A stretch of DNA of 26,747 nucleotides from Ruminiclostridium sp. (GTDB lineage: Bacteria > Bacillota > Clostridia > Oscillospirales > Oscillospiraceae): positions 1-26,747 of the forward strand of contig JABUSR010000234.1 in assembly GCA_021442645.1 (NCBI GenBank), read 5' to 3'. Below are positions 15,952 to 23,200 of the stretch, piece by piece. The stretch's first letter is position 1, and each line of letters starts with the position of its first letter. The notes under the pieces were generated by a model, which worked only from the letters and a program-made list of their open reading frames with translations, had not been told where the DNA came from and searched no databases. The position numbers and the translations under genes were made by a program.

Positions 15952-16032
15952 AGGGAAGACTCCTCTCTATATCTGTCTAGTTCTTGTTCCGTCCGGGGAC
16001 TCTCTCTTTCCCGATAGAATTGATAATACCTT

Positions 16033-16061
16033 ATTGTACTGCATCCTGGGTACCCTTTCAA
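16033..16061 (-). promoter_or_regulatory. Promoter of the xpt-transporter operon
   Basis: On the minus strand, TTGAAA (16056-16061) and TACAAT (16033-16038) spaced by 17 bp. It is divergent from the CoA-transferase promoter about 130 bp away. Confidence 0.75.
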
Positions 16062-16189
16062 GATGGGAATGGTCACAAAATAATCACGGAAAATCAAGCC
16101 TCTTTTCCGGGGGTTTTGTAGTAATTTACGAGGGTTGCTTTCAAGATAAGGATTTAGGGAGGAAAATTCGGGAAAAGCAACAGTTTTTC

Positions 16190-16218
16190 TTGACATTTTT
16201 TTACTACTCTATTAAACT
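16190..16218 (+). promoter_or_regulatory. Promoter of the CoA-transferase gene
   Basis: TTGACA (16190-16195) and TAAACT (16213-16218) with 17-bp spacing. The -35 is consensus, the -10 four of six. The leader to the ATG is about 54 bases and carries AAGGAG eight bases before the start. Confidence 0.65.
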
Positions 16219-16278
16219 GAGCGTGATTATTTTTCAACCTTTTTTATTCTTTTAAAACCTTGAAAAGGAGAATGAACG

Positions 16279-17622
16279 ATGGATTTTAAGGCAATTTACA
16301 ACAGCAAGCTGACCACTGCTGAAGAGGCCGTCAAGGTCGTTAAGTCTGGCGACTGGGTGGATTACACCTGGTGCACCAACCATCCCGTGGCTCTGGATAA
16401 GGCGCTGGCCGCTCGCCAGAACGAGCTGGAAGACGTCAAGGTCCGCGGTGGCGTGACCATGTGGATGCCCGAAATCTGCAAGGCTGATGACGCAGGCGAG
16501 CACTTTGCTTGGCACTCCTGGCACTGCTCCGGCATCGACCGTAAGGTCATCCAGAAGGGCATGGGTTTCTTCTCTCCCATGAGATACTCGGAGCTGCCCC
16601 GCTTCTATCGTGAGAATCTGGATCCCGTGGACGTGGTTATGTTACAGGTTCCTCCCATGGACGAGCACGGCTTCTTCTCTCTGTCCCTGGCTCCCTCTCA
16701 CGTGGCTGACATGTGTGCCCGTGCCAAGTGCATCATCGTTGAGGTCAACGAGAATATGCCTTGGGTCTATGGCCTGTACGGCACTGAGCTGCATGTCAAC
16801 GACGTCACTATGGTCGTGGAAGGCGACAACCCAGACGTGGCCACCCTGGGCTCCACCGGGGCTCCCACCGAGGTCGATATGGCTGTGGCAAAGCTGGTCG
16901 TGAACGAGATTCCCAACGGCGCCTGCCTGCAGCTGGGTATCGGCGGCATGCCCAACACCATCGGATCCCTGATCGCACAGTCCGACTTGAAGGACCTGGG
17001 CGTTCACACTGAGATGTATGTTGACGGTTTTGTGGACATGGCTCTGGCCGGTCAGATCACCGGTAAGAACAAGGCTGTAGATCCCGGCCGTCAGGTCTTC
17101 GCATTCGCAGCCGGCTCCAAGAAGATGTACGACTACATGGAGCGCAACCCTGAAGTCATGGGCGCACCCGTTGACTACACCAACGATGTCCGCATCATTG
17201 CTCAGCTGGACAACTTTATGTCCATCAACAACTGTATCGACGTGGACCTCTTCGGCCAGGTCAATGCAGAGTCCGCAGGTATTCGCCACATTTCCGGTAC
17301 CGGCGGCCAGCTGGACTTTGCCATGGGTGCCTATATGTCCAAGGGCGGCAAGTCCTTCATCTGTATGTCCTCTTCCCTGACCGATAAGAACGGCAACCTG
17401 AAGAGCCGTATCGTTCCTACCCTGACTCCCGGCTCCATTGCGACCGATCCCCGTACCTGCGTCCAGTACTTGGTCACTGAGTACGGCATCATCAACCTAA
17501 AGGGCCTGAATGTCTGGGAGCGTGCCGCTCAGATTATCTCCATCGCACACCCTGACCTGCGGGAAGACCTGATTAAGGACGCAGAGAAGATGGGCATCTG
17601 GAGACGTTCCAACAAGCGCTGA
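16279..17622 (+). CDS. Butyryl-CoA:acetate-type CoA-transferase
   Basis: A 447-residue single-chain family I CoA-transferase of the acetyl-CoA hydrolase/transferase group (But, 4-hydroxybutyrate CoA-transferase). The catalytic glutamate that forms the CoA thioester is Glu245 in GVHTEMYVDG, and the glycine-rich CoA-site loop is GIGGMPN (220-226). The PPMDEHGFFSL segment is also typical. Length (about 440-450) fits But/AbfT better than the longer Cat1/propionyl types. With crt and hbd in the same window the likely reaction is butyryl-CoA + acetate to butyrate + acetyl-CoA, the last step of butyrate formation in gut clostridia; 4-hydroxybutyrate specificity cannot be excluded. It is monocistronic, with its own promoter, strong AAGGAG and terminator. 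Its frequent GGC/CTG/CGT codons suggest high expression. Confidence 0.9.
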   Translation: MDFKAIYNSKLTTAEEAVKVVKSGDWVDYTWCTNHPVALDKALAARQNELEDVKVRGGVTMWMPEICKADDAGEHFAWHSWHCSGIDRKVIQKGMGFFSPMRYSELPRFYRENLDPVDVVMLQVPPMDEHGFFSLSLAPSHVADMCARAKCIIVEVNENMPWVYGLYGTELHVNDVTMVVEGDNPDVATLGSTGAPTEVDMAVAKLVVNEIPNGACLQLGIGGMPNTIGSLIAQSDLKDLGVHTEMYVDGFVDMALAGQITGKNKAVDPGRQVFAFAAGSKKMYDYMERNPEVMGAPVDYTNDVRIIAQLDNFMSINNCIDVDLFGQVNAESAGIRHISGTGGQLDFAMGAYMSKGGKSFICMSSSLTDKNGNLKSRIVPTLTPGSIATDPRTCVQYLVTEYGIINLKGLNVWERAAQIISIAHPDLREDLIKDAEKMGIWRRSNKR

Positions 17623-17655
17623 GTTGACCCTCTTCTGAAAACCCCATCCTGAATC

Positions 17656-17693
17656 AAACACCCCCAGATGAGTTTCGTCCGGGGGTGTTTTCA
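17656..17693 (+). terminator. Terminator of the CoA-transferase gene
   Basis: Perfect 10-bp stem AAACACCCCC / GGGGGTGTTT (17656-17665 with 17681-17690), 15-base loop, ending in a short T-run. Confidence 0.8.
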
Positions 17694-17913
17694 TGTCTGC
17701 GGGAGTGTAAGAAAGACCTGGGCCAATGGGACGAACGAGAAATAAGGATTCCTATTCGTCCGGCCTCATGAAATCCCAAAAAATGGAAACGCTACAAGGG
17801 TTGTAAGGGAAGCCTCTTAATACTGGACCATGCAAGATTTCAGTCTACAGTGTGGTGGGAGCCCTGCCTGTGTAAAGGGGTTCTTCTCTTCGGGGTCCTT
17901 TCCCTGCTGTGGC

Positions 17914-17929
17914 TGTTTCACGTGAAACA
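17914..17929. promoter_or_regulatory. parS centromere site (ParB binding)
   Basis: TGTTTCACGTGAAACA, a perfect 16-bp palindrome matching the parS consensus of Firmicutes and most bacteria. It lies about 200 bp before parA, as expected near the replication origin. ParB loads here as a CTP-dependent clamp. Confidence 0.96.
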
Positions 17930-18026
17930 ACCATTGTTTTTATTGCGCAGGGAAGAGGGTGGGTGGACTTCGTCATTTGGACGGAAAGGGAGCAAAAAAT
18001 ACCTGCCGATTCCCAAGGATATCCCC

Positions 18027-18055
18027 TTGAAAAACCCGGGCTATAAAGTTATAAT
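18027..18055 (+). promoter_or_regulatory. Promoter of the parA-parB operon
   Basis: TTGAAA (18027-18032) and TATAAT (18050-18055) with 17-bp spacing. A small palindrome TGTTAACA follows near 18067-18074, close to the expected start of transcription, and could be an operator. Confidence 0.85.
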
Positions 18056-18124
18056 GTAAGGTATCCTGTTAACAACCAGCGATTTTGTGGGATTCTGCTA
18101 AAACGAGAAGAGGGGATACATGCC

Positions 18125-18898
18125 ATGGCGAAAACCATAGCCTTTGTTAATCAGAAGGGTGGCGTAGGTAAGACAACCAGTTGTGTAAACCTGGGGTCCT
18201 GTCTGCGGGCGGCTGGCGCACGGGTACTGGTCTGCGATTTCGATCCCCAGGGCAATGCCACTTCGGGCTTTGGTATCGATAAAGGGGCTGTCTTCCCCAC
18301 GATTTATGACGTGCTTATCAGCGGTGCACCGGTGGAAAATGCCATTGTGAAGACTCCCTATGCCGACATTCTTCCGGCCAACAAGTCCCTGGCGGGGGCT
18401 TCGGTGGAGATGATTGCCATGGACAGACGGGAGCATCTGCTTAAGCAGACCTTGGAAAAGGTAGGGGAGCGGTATGACTTTATCCTGATTGACTGCCCAC
18501 CTTCTCTGGAGCTGCTTACCCTCAACTGTCTGTGTGCCGCCGATGCGGTTCTGGTCCCCGTCCAGTGTGAGTACTACGCTTTGGAGGGGCTCAGTGATCT
18601 GCTCTCCACAGTGCGCATCGTGAAGGCCCGCCTGAACCCCGACATTCAGTTAGAGGGCCTCCTGCTGACCATGTATGATGGGCGGACCAACCTGTCCATG
18701 CAGGTGGCGGAGGAGGTCAAACGGCATTTTCCCGGTAAGGTATTTGCCACGGTCATCCCCCGGAATGTGCGGCTTTCCGAGGCGCCCAGCCATGGTAAGC
18801 CTGTGAACGCCTATGATGTCTCCTCCCGGGGTTCCATGGCCTACAAGATGCTGGCCGAAGAATTTCTCAAGCAGAATCCGTTGGAAAGGAAGGAATGA
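18125..18898 (+). CDS. parA: Chromosome partitioning ATPase ParA / Soj
   Basis: A 257-residue P-loop ATPase that works with ParB-parS in origin segregation and, in Bacillus, regulates DnaA. The deviant Walker A KGGVGKTT is at 11-18, with the signature lysine, and DFDPQGNAT and FILIDCPPSL (Walker B region) follow. The short N-terminus, with no helix-turn-helix, is of the chromosomal Soj type, not the plasmid ParA type. The ATG at 18125 follows GAGGGG at suitable spacing; the ATG five bases earlier is in another frame. It is four bases before parB and 200 bp after parS. Confidence 0.95.
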   Translation: MAKTIAFVNQKGGVGKTTSCVNLGSCLRAAGARVLVCDFDPQGNATSGFGIDKGAVFPTIYDVLISGAPVENAIVKTPYADILPANKSLAGASVEMIAMDRREHLLKQTLEKVGERYDFILIDCPPSLELLTLNCLCAADAVLVPVQCEYYALEGLSDLLSTVRIVKARLNPDIQLEGLLLTMYDGRTNLSMQVAEEVKRHFPGKVFATVIPRNVRLSEAPSHGKPVNAYDVSSRGSMAYKMLAEEFLKQNPLERKE

Positions 18899-18902
18899 CC
18901 CA

Positions 18903-19766
18903 ATGGCCTTAGGAAGAGGTCTGGATGCTCTTCTGGGTGATAGCTCCTTGCACACCCAGGAGGGAGGCTCGGTGACTCTCCCCATCTCCCAGGTGGAACC
19001 GGGCCTGAACCAGCCAAGAAAACACTTTGATGAAGAGACTTTGGCCGAGTTGTCCGAATCTATTCGACAGCACGGTGTGCTTCAGCCCCTTACGGTACGG
19101 CGACTGGCCTCTGGCTACTATCAGATTATTGCAGGAGAACGGCGATGGCGAGCTGCCCGTATGGCCGGCCTCACAGAAGTCCCCGCCATGATTATTGAGG
19201 CTGACGATCGGAAGGTCATGGAGCTTGGCCTGATTGAAAACCTCCAGCGAGAGGATTTGAATCCCATAGAAGAGGCGGCAGGCTACCGCAGCCTGATTCG
19301 GGACTACGGACTGACCCAGGATGAGGCCGCCCGCAGGGTGAGTAAATCTCGCCCCGCCGTGGCCAATACTATGCGCCTTCTGTCCCTGCCACAGGAGGTC
19401 CAGTGGCTCATCGAGCAGGGAAACCTGTCTGCTGGACATGGACGAGCGCTCCTGTCTCTCTCTGATGCGGAGGCCCAGATTGCCTTTGCAGAGGAAATTA
19501 TGGGAAAAAAATACTCCGTCCGAGAGGCTGAGGAGCGTATCCGTCAGATGCTCCGGGAGGGAATTCCCCAGGAAACGAAATCCAACCCCACCCGCATCTA
19601 TTTCAAGGAGGCGGAGCGACAGCTTACCGCTGGTCTGGGCCGACGGGTTACAATCTCCCAGGGAAAGAAAAAGGGTAAGATTGCCCTGGAATACTACGAC
19701 AGGGAGGACCTGGAGGACTTGATGAAGGCACTGGAATCCCTGCCCGGAAGGGAGGCGAGGCGTTGA
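18903..19766 (+). CDS. parB: Chromosome partitioning protein ParB / Spo0J
   Basis: A 287-residue ParB that binds parS and spreads as a CTP-dependent clamp, recruiting SMC. The N-terminus MALGRGLDALLG carries the LGRGL motif that stimulates ParA ATPase. GYYQIIAGERRWRAAR is the CTP-binding box. A helix-turn-helix (LTQDEAARRVSKSRPAVANTMRLL) for parS binding follows, then a C-terminal dimerisation domain. The ATG at 18903 is preceded by AAGGAAGGA within the end of parA; a longer in-frame reading would overlap parA by about 90 bases and does not match the family. The next gene starts within its stop codon. Confidence 0.95.
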   Translation: MALGRGLDALLGDSSLHTQEGGSVTLPISQVEPGLNQPRKHFDEETLAELSESIRQHGVLQPLTVRRLASGYYQIIAGERRWRAARMAGLTEVPAMIIEADDRKVMELGLIENLQREDLNPIEEAAGYRSLIRDYGLTQDEAARRVSKSRPAVANTMRLLSLPQEVQWLIEQGNLSAGHGRALLSLSDAEAQIAFAEEIMGKKYSVREAEERIRQMLREGIPQETKSNPTRIYFKEAERQLTAGLGRRVTISQGKKKGKIALEYYDREDLEDLMKALESLPGREARR

Positions 19767-20257
19767 ATCCCGAGGAATCCAAGACGACAGCGGCACCCCC
19801 TGGGGAGGGGAAGAAGGAGACGGAAACCAAGAGTAAAAGCCGTCCGGTGACGGTATATCTGGCCGTTCTCTTTGCGGTGGTCTTTCTGCTCCTGCTGTTG
19901 GCATTCTTTATGCAGCAGCGAAGTCAACAGGCGCTGGAGGACCTGAACGAGTCCTTCACCAGTGATGTAGCTGAGCTGCAGTTGGAAAAGCAGCAGTTGG
20001 AACTCAAGCTGGAAGAGGCTCAGGAGGATTTAGACCAAGCTCGAGAAGAGAAAGCTATTTTAGAGAAGCAGGTACAGGCCATGGAGGGCCTACGGCAAAT
20101 GGAAGCAACTGCCCGTAAATCCTACTCTGAGCTCAAGGTCTTGGTGGACCAATTTGAGGAATCCGAACTGGTGGGATATCTGCCCACTAAGCCTCTGACA
20201 GAGGGACAGCCTTCGCCTGCGGAGGCTTACCGTCATCTGTATACAATGATATATTAA
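19763..20257 (+). CDS. Single-pass membrane coiled-coil protein coupled to parB
   Basis: A 164-residue protein I cannot assign to a named family. It has a charged cytoplasmic N-terminus (about 28 residues), one membrane segment (about 29-50, VYLAVLFAVVFLLLLLAFF), and a long Glu/Gln/Leu-rich helix (about 53-118) with heptad-like spacing that predicts a coiled coil, then a short C-terminal domain with a LVGYLPTKPLTEGQPSPAEAY-type stretch. The topology resembles DivIC/FtsL-type or other envelope scaffold proteins, but this is only a likeness of layout. The start is TTG at 19763, overlapping the parB stop, with GGAGG seven bases upstream. Translational coupling to parB suggests a role linked to segregation or division (inference). 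Confidence 0.8.
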   Translation: MNPEESKTTAAPPGEGKKETETKSKSRPVTVYLAVLFAVVFLLLLLAFFMQQRSQQALEDLNESFTSDVAELQLEKQQLELKLEEAQEDLDQAREEKAILEKQVQAMEGLRQMEATARKSYSELKVLVDQFEESELVGYLPTKPLTEGQPSPAEAYRHLYTMIY

Positions 20258-20282
20258 CCCACAAGAGAGCCCCGGACCCCTT

Positions 20283-20298
20283 CGTTTCACGTGAAACA
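20283..20298. promoter_or_regulatory. Second parS site (one mismatch)
   Basis: CGTTTCACGTGAAACA differs from the parS consensus only at the first base, and so keeps the full GTTTCACGTGAAAC core. It lies in the 96-bp gap before serS, so the parAB genes are flanked by two parS sites 2.4 kb apart. Confidence 0.93.
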
Positions 20299-20353
20299 TG
20301 CAGAAAAGAGAGAGTAGCAACCCGCGCAATATCTAAATTATGAGGTGATCACC

Positions 20354-21643
20354 ATGCTGGACATCAAAAGAATCAAGGAAAACCCGGACAAGGTAAAAGC
20401 TGGCTTCCTCGCAAAGGAAATCAACTGCGACGCAGAGGTGGACCGCATCCTGGAGCTGGACAAAGAGCGCAGAGATGTGATTTTTGCTACGGAGCAGATG
20501 AAGGCTGAGCAGAACAAGGTCTCCAAGACCATTCCCCAGATGAAGAAGGCCGGCGAGGATACTGCCCCCGTCTTCCAGCGTATGGGCGAGCTGAAGGCCG
20601 AGATCGCAGCCAACGATGAGAAGCTCCGGGCGGTGGAGACCGAATACCGTACACTGATGCTTTCCCTCCCCAATCTGCCCGATGAAGATCTGACGCCTGG
20701 TGGCAAGGAGGCCAATGAGCCACTGCGTTACTTCGGTGAGCCCCACAAGTTCGACTTCGAACCCAAGCACCATGTAGACCTGTGTACTGACCTAGGCTTC
20801 ATCGACTACCCCCGTGGTGTCAAGCTGGCCGGCTCCGGCTTCTGGATGTATACCGGCATGGGCGCCCGCCTGGAGTGGGCCTTGCTGAACTACTTTATCG
20901 ACTGCCACCTGGCAGACGGCTACGAGTTCATCCTTCCCCCTCACATGCTGGAGTATCAGTGCGGTGAGACCGCAGGCCAGTTCCCCAAGTTTGCTGACGA
21001 GGTCTATAAGATTCAGAACCCCACGGACGACCGCATCCACTATATGCTGCCGACCGCCGAAGCGGCCCTGGCCAGCATCTACCGGGAGGAGATCCTCGCC
21101 GAGGCTGATTTGCCCAAGAAGCTCTTTGCCTACACTCCTTGCTTCCGTCGTGAAGCCGGATCTGCCCGCGCTGAAGAGCGCGGCATGGTCCGCGGCCACC
21201 AGTTCAATAAGGTGGAGATGTTCCAGTTCACCCGCCCCGAGGATTCCGACGACGCCTTCGACGAACTAGTGACTAAGGCTGAGAACCTGGTGAAGGGACT
21301 GGGTTTCCACTTCCGTACGGTGAAGCTGGCCGCCGGTGACTGCTCCGCCTCCATGGCACGCACTTACGACATCGAGATTCAGATCCCCTCCATGCAGGGG
21401 TACAAGGAAGTCTCCTCCGTTTCCAATGCCCGTGACTACCAGGCCCGCCGCGGTAACGTTCGTTTCCGCCGGGAGAGCACAGGCAAGCCCGAGTTCGTCC
21501 ACACACTGAACGGATCCGGACTGGCTACCAGCCGCATCTTCCCCGCTATGGTGGAGCAGAATCAGCTGGCTGACGGCAGCATCAAGGTCCCCGAGGTCCT
21601 GCAGAAGTATCTGGGCGGATTGGAAGTTATTTCCAAAAAGTAA
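20354..21643 (+). CDS. serS: Seryl-tRNA synthetase
   Basis: A 429-residue class II synthetase that charges tRNA-Ser. Residues ~1-105 are the N-terminal antiparallel coiled-coil arm (MLDIKRIKENPDKV start) that holds the tRNA variable arm. The catalytic domain has the LPTAEA loop (232-237), motif 2 with FRREAGSARAEERGMVRGHQF (264-284) and motif 3 in NGSGLATSRIFPAMVEQ (386-402). These differ from the more usual forms ([37 protein letters not shown]..AILEN), so this is a divergent SerRS. The ATG at 20354 is preferred over the GTG at 20345, because AGGTGATC forms the Shine-Dalgarno and the protein then begins canonically. No T-box leader is seen. Followed by mscL after 39 bp. Confidence 0.94.
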   Translation: MLDIKRIKENPDKVKAGFLAKEINCDAEVDRILELDKERRDVIFATEQMKAEQNKVSKTIPQMKKAGEDTAPVFQRMGELKAEIAANDEKLRAVETEYRTLMLSLPNLPDEDLTPGGKEANEPLRYFGEPHKFDFEPKHHVDLCTDLGFIDYPRGVKLAGSGFWMYTGMGARLEWALLNYFIDCHLADGYEFILPPHMLEYQCGETAGQFPKFADEVYKIQNPTDDRIHYMLPTAEAALASIYREEILAEADLPKKLFAYTPCFRREAGSARAEERGMVRGHQFNKVEMFQFTRPEDSDDAFDELVTKAENLVKGLGFHFRTVKLAAGDCSASMARTYDIEIQIPSMQGYKEVSSVSNARDYQARRGNVRFRRESTGKPEFVHTLNGSGLATSRIFPAMVEQNQLADGSIKVPEVLQKYLGGLEVISKK

Positions 21644-21682
21644 GGCGAACCCCCAATTTATACAAAGAGAGGATATCGTATT

Positions 21683-22162
21683 ATGGAAGCTCCCACCAAA
21701 AAAGCCAGAGGTTTTTTCGCTGAGTTCAAAGAGTTTATCAATCGCGGCAACGTGATTGATATGGCGGTCGGTGTCATCATCGCGACCGCCTTCGGTAAGA
21801 TTACAACGTCCTTGGTCAACGATGTGGTTATGCCAGTCATCGGCTATATCTTTGGCGGCACCGATTTGAGTAAGTTAGACATCATCCTGAAGCCCGAGGT
21901 TGTAGATCAGGCGACAAAAGAGGTTCTTGAGCCTGCCGTATGCATAGGGATTGGCACGTTCCTGACCACCATCATCGACTTCCTGCTGGTAGCTCTGGTG
22001 GTGTTCTGCGTCATTAAGGCCATAAACTCTGCAAAGGACAAGGCGGAAGCCCGGCGCAAGAAGGAGGCCGAGGAGGCAGCAGAGGCCCCCGCAGAGCCCT
22101 CTGCTGAAGAGAAGCTGCTCACCGAAATCCGCGACCTGCTGAAGGATCAGCAGAAGCAGTAA
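21683..22162 (+). CDS. mscL: Large-conductance mechanosensitive channel
   Basis: MscL forms a homopentameric membrane pore that opens under extreme tension during osmotic downshock. The 159-residue protein starts with the amphipathic FFAEFKEFINRGNVIDMAVG region, has TM1 about 22-50 (VIIATAFGKITTSLVNDVVMPVIGY contains the pore-lining gate) and TM2 about 92-114 (FLTTIIDFLLVALVVFCVIKAI). An Ala/Glu-rich linker leads to a C-terminal helix (EEKLLTEIRDLLKDQ) that forms the cytoplasmic bundle. GAGAGGA precedes the ATG. It is probably co-transcribed with serS and the genes downstream, since no promoter or terminator is seen between. Confidence 0.95.
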   Translation: MEAPTKKARGFFAEFKEFINRGNVIDMAVGVIIATAFGKITTSLVNDVVMPVIGYIFGGTDLSKLDIILKPEVVDQATKEVLEPAVCIGIGTFLTTIIDFLLVALVVFCVIKAINSAKDKAEARRKKEAEEAAEAPAEPSAEEKLLTEIRDLLKDQQKQ

Positions 22163-22198
22163 TCCGATTTATCCCCACTCATAAATAAGGTGAATGCG

Positions 22199-22387
22199 AT
22201 GGAACCGGATAAGAAAACCCGGGAGACCCCCACAGTGGACTCCCCTCTTCTGGAGAAGAAACAGGAGGTCTGGGAGCCTGCCGACCGGCCGACCCGTATC
22301 AAGGCATGGATTGGCATCGCGGCCATGGTCCTGCTGACCGTCGGATACTTTTACGTATTTTACTCTGGACAGATCATCAATTGGTGA
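22199..22387 (+). CDS. Small single-pass membrane protein
   Basis: A 62-residue protein with a hydrophilic N-terminal half (rich in Lys, Glu, Pro) and one C-terminal membrane segment (about 37-58, containing WIGIAAMVLLTVGYFYVFYSG) ending five residues before the stop. I do not recognise a family. AAGGTGA upstream supports the ATG at 22199 over the GTG three codons earlier. It sits 36 bp after mscL and 8 bp before rsmG, so is co-translated with housekeeping genes. The layout (tail-anchored, cytoplasmic N-terminus) is prediction from composition only. Confidence 0.7.
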   Translation: MEPDKKTRETPTVDSPLLEKKQEVWEPADRPTRIKAWIGIAAMVLLTVGYFYVFYSGQIINW

Positions 22388-22395
22388 GGTGCCCT

Positions 22396-23115
22396 ATGAC
22401 AGAAGAATTGAATCAGGAGCTCCGGGCGGGACTCACCCGACTGGGCCTCCGTCCCTCAGAGCAGGCTATCGAGAAGCTTAATCTCTACTGTGACCTGTTG
22501 CTGGAAAAAAATCAGGTCATGAACCTGACTGCAATTAAGGACCCGTCCGAGGTGGTGAAGTTCCACTTTTTGGACAGTGCAGCCCTCCTGCCCACCAAGG
22601 CCCTGGCAGGCAAGAAAGTCATCGACGTAGGCACTGGCGCTGGTTTCCCTGGCCTGGTGCTGAAAATCCTGGATCCCTCCATTGAGCTGACCCTGTTGGA
22701 TACTCTGGGCAAGCGAATAGAGTGGCTCCAAGAGGTATCCCACTGCCTTGGGCTGGAAGGAGTCACATTCCTGAAGGGGCGGGCGGAGGAACTTTCCCAT
22801 CGGCCGGAGTACCGGGATCGGTATGACGTAGCGGTATCCCGTGCCCTAGCCGCCATGCCTATGCTGGCGGAGCTTTGCCTGCCCTATGTAAAGCAGGGCG
22901 GCCTGTTCTTTGCCATGAAGAGCAATAAGACCGATGAGGAGATTCAGTCGGCGGAGGAGATTATTGCCAAACTGGGTGGTGATAAGCCCTTTGTCATGGA
23001 TTACCTGGTCCCTGGTACGGAGGTCTACCACCGGCTGGTCACCGTCTACAAGTCGGAGATAACCCCAAAGGAGTACCCACGGAAGTGGACGAAGATTAAA
23101 GAGGCCAACGAATAG
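22396..23115 (+). CDS. rsmG: 16S rRNA (guanine-N7) methyltransferase RsmG
   Basis: RsmG (GidB) methylates N7 of G527 in 16S rRNA using S-adenosylmethionine; loss gives low-level streptomycin resistance in several bacteria. The 239-residue protein has the family start (LTRLGLRPSEQAIEKLNLYCDLLLEKNQVMNLTAI), the HFLDSAALL motif, and the SAM-binding glycine loop VIDVGTGAGFPG at 75-86; the YDVAVSRALAAMPMLAELCLPYVKQGG segment also fits. The ATG at 22396 is preceded by GAGGTG; a longer reading would overlap the small membrane protein gene. rsmG near parAB is the usual origin-proximal arrangement in Firmicutes. Confidence 0.95.
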   Translation: MTEELNQELRAGLTRLGLRPSEQAIEKLNLYCDLLLEKNQVMNLTAIKDPSEVVKFHFLDSAALLPTKALAGKKVIDVGTGAGFPGLVLKILDPSIELTLLDTLGKRIEWLQEVSHCLGLEGVTFLKGRAEELSHRPEYRDRYDVAVSRALAAMPMLAELCLPYVKQGGLFFAMKSNKTDEEIQSAEEIIAKLGGDKPFVMDYLVPGTEVYHRLVTVYKSEITPKEYPRKWTKIKEANE

Positions 23116-23124
23116 GCTTTTTAG
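23100..23124 (+). terminator. Weak terminator after rsmG
   Basis: Short stem (about seven pairs including two G-T) formed by AGAGGCC and GGCTTTT around an eight-base loop, running into a T-run. It overlaps the rsmG stop and may be only partly effective. Confidence 0.4.
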
Positions 23125-23144
23125 TATCTTTGCACAAAAAACAC

Positions 23145-23173
23145 TTGCAACCTCCGTGGTAATATGCTAAACT
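23145..23173 (+). promoter_or_regulatory. Promoter of the MinD-like / mgsA-like pair
   Basis: TTGCAA (23145-23150) and TAAACT (23168-23173) with 17-bp spacing and a TG one base before the -10 (extended -10). Only about 20 bases separate the likely start of transcription from the GTG start codon. Confidence 0.7.
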
Positions 23174-23200
23174 GAAACAGAAGTTTCGGGAGGAATGACA

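Larger units (their letters stand above)
15952..16278. other. Divergent regulatory region between xpt and the CoA-transferase
   Basis: Contains the two divergent promoters and, between them, two inverted repeats: CGGAAAA / TTTTCCG (16087-16093 and 16103-16109) and GTTGCTTT / AAAGCAAC (16134-16141 and 16174-16181), the latter ending 8 bp before the CoA-transferase -35. These could be operators. No coding sequence or riboswitch is recognised. Confidence 0.5.
17623..18124. other. Intergenic region upstream of parA
   Basis: Contains the CoA-transferase terminator, a consensus parS site and the parA promoter. A 69-codon open frame at 17850-18059 spans parS and the promoter and is not believed coding. 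Between the terminator and parS (17700-17900) I see nothing recognisable. Confidence 0.65.

Noticed and set aside
15952..16026. Possible purine riboswitch in the xpt leader
   Set aside because: No purine aptamer core (TATA...GGATATGG...) or following terminator is seen, and the leader is too short for aptamer plus expression platform.
17850..18059. 69-codon open frame upstream of parA
   Set aside because: It runs across the parS site and the parA promoter and has no clear ribosome binding site.
20258..20353. Separate promoter or T-box for serS
   Set aside because: No -35/-10 pair with proper spacing and no T-box motif is visible; the gap holds a parS site and the ribosome binding site only.
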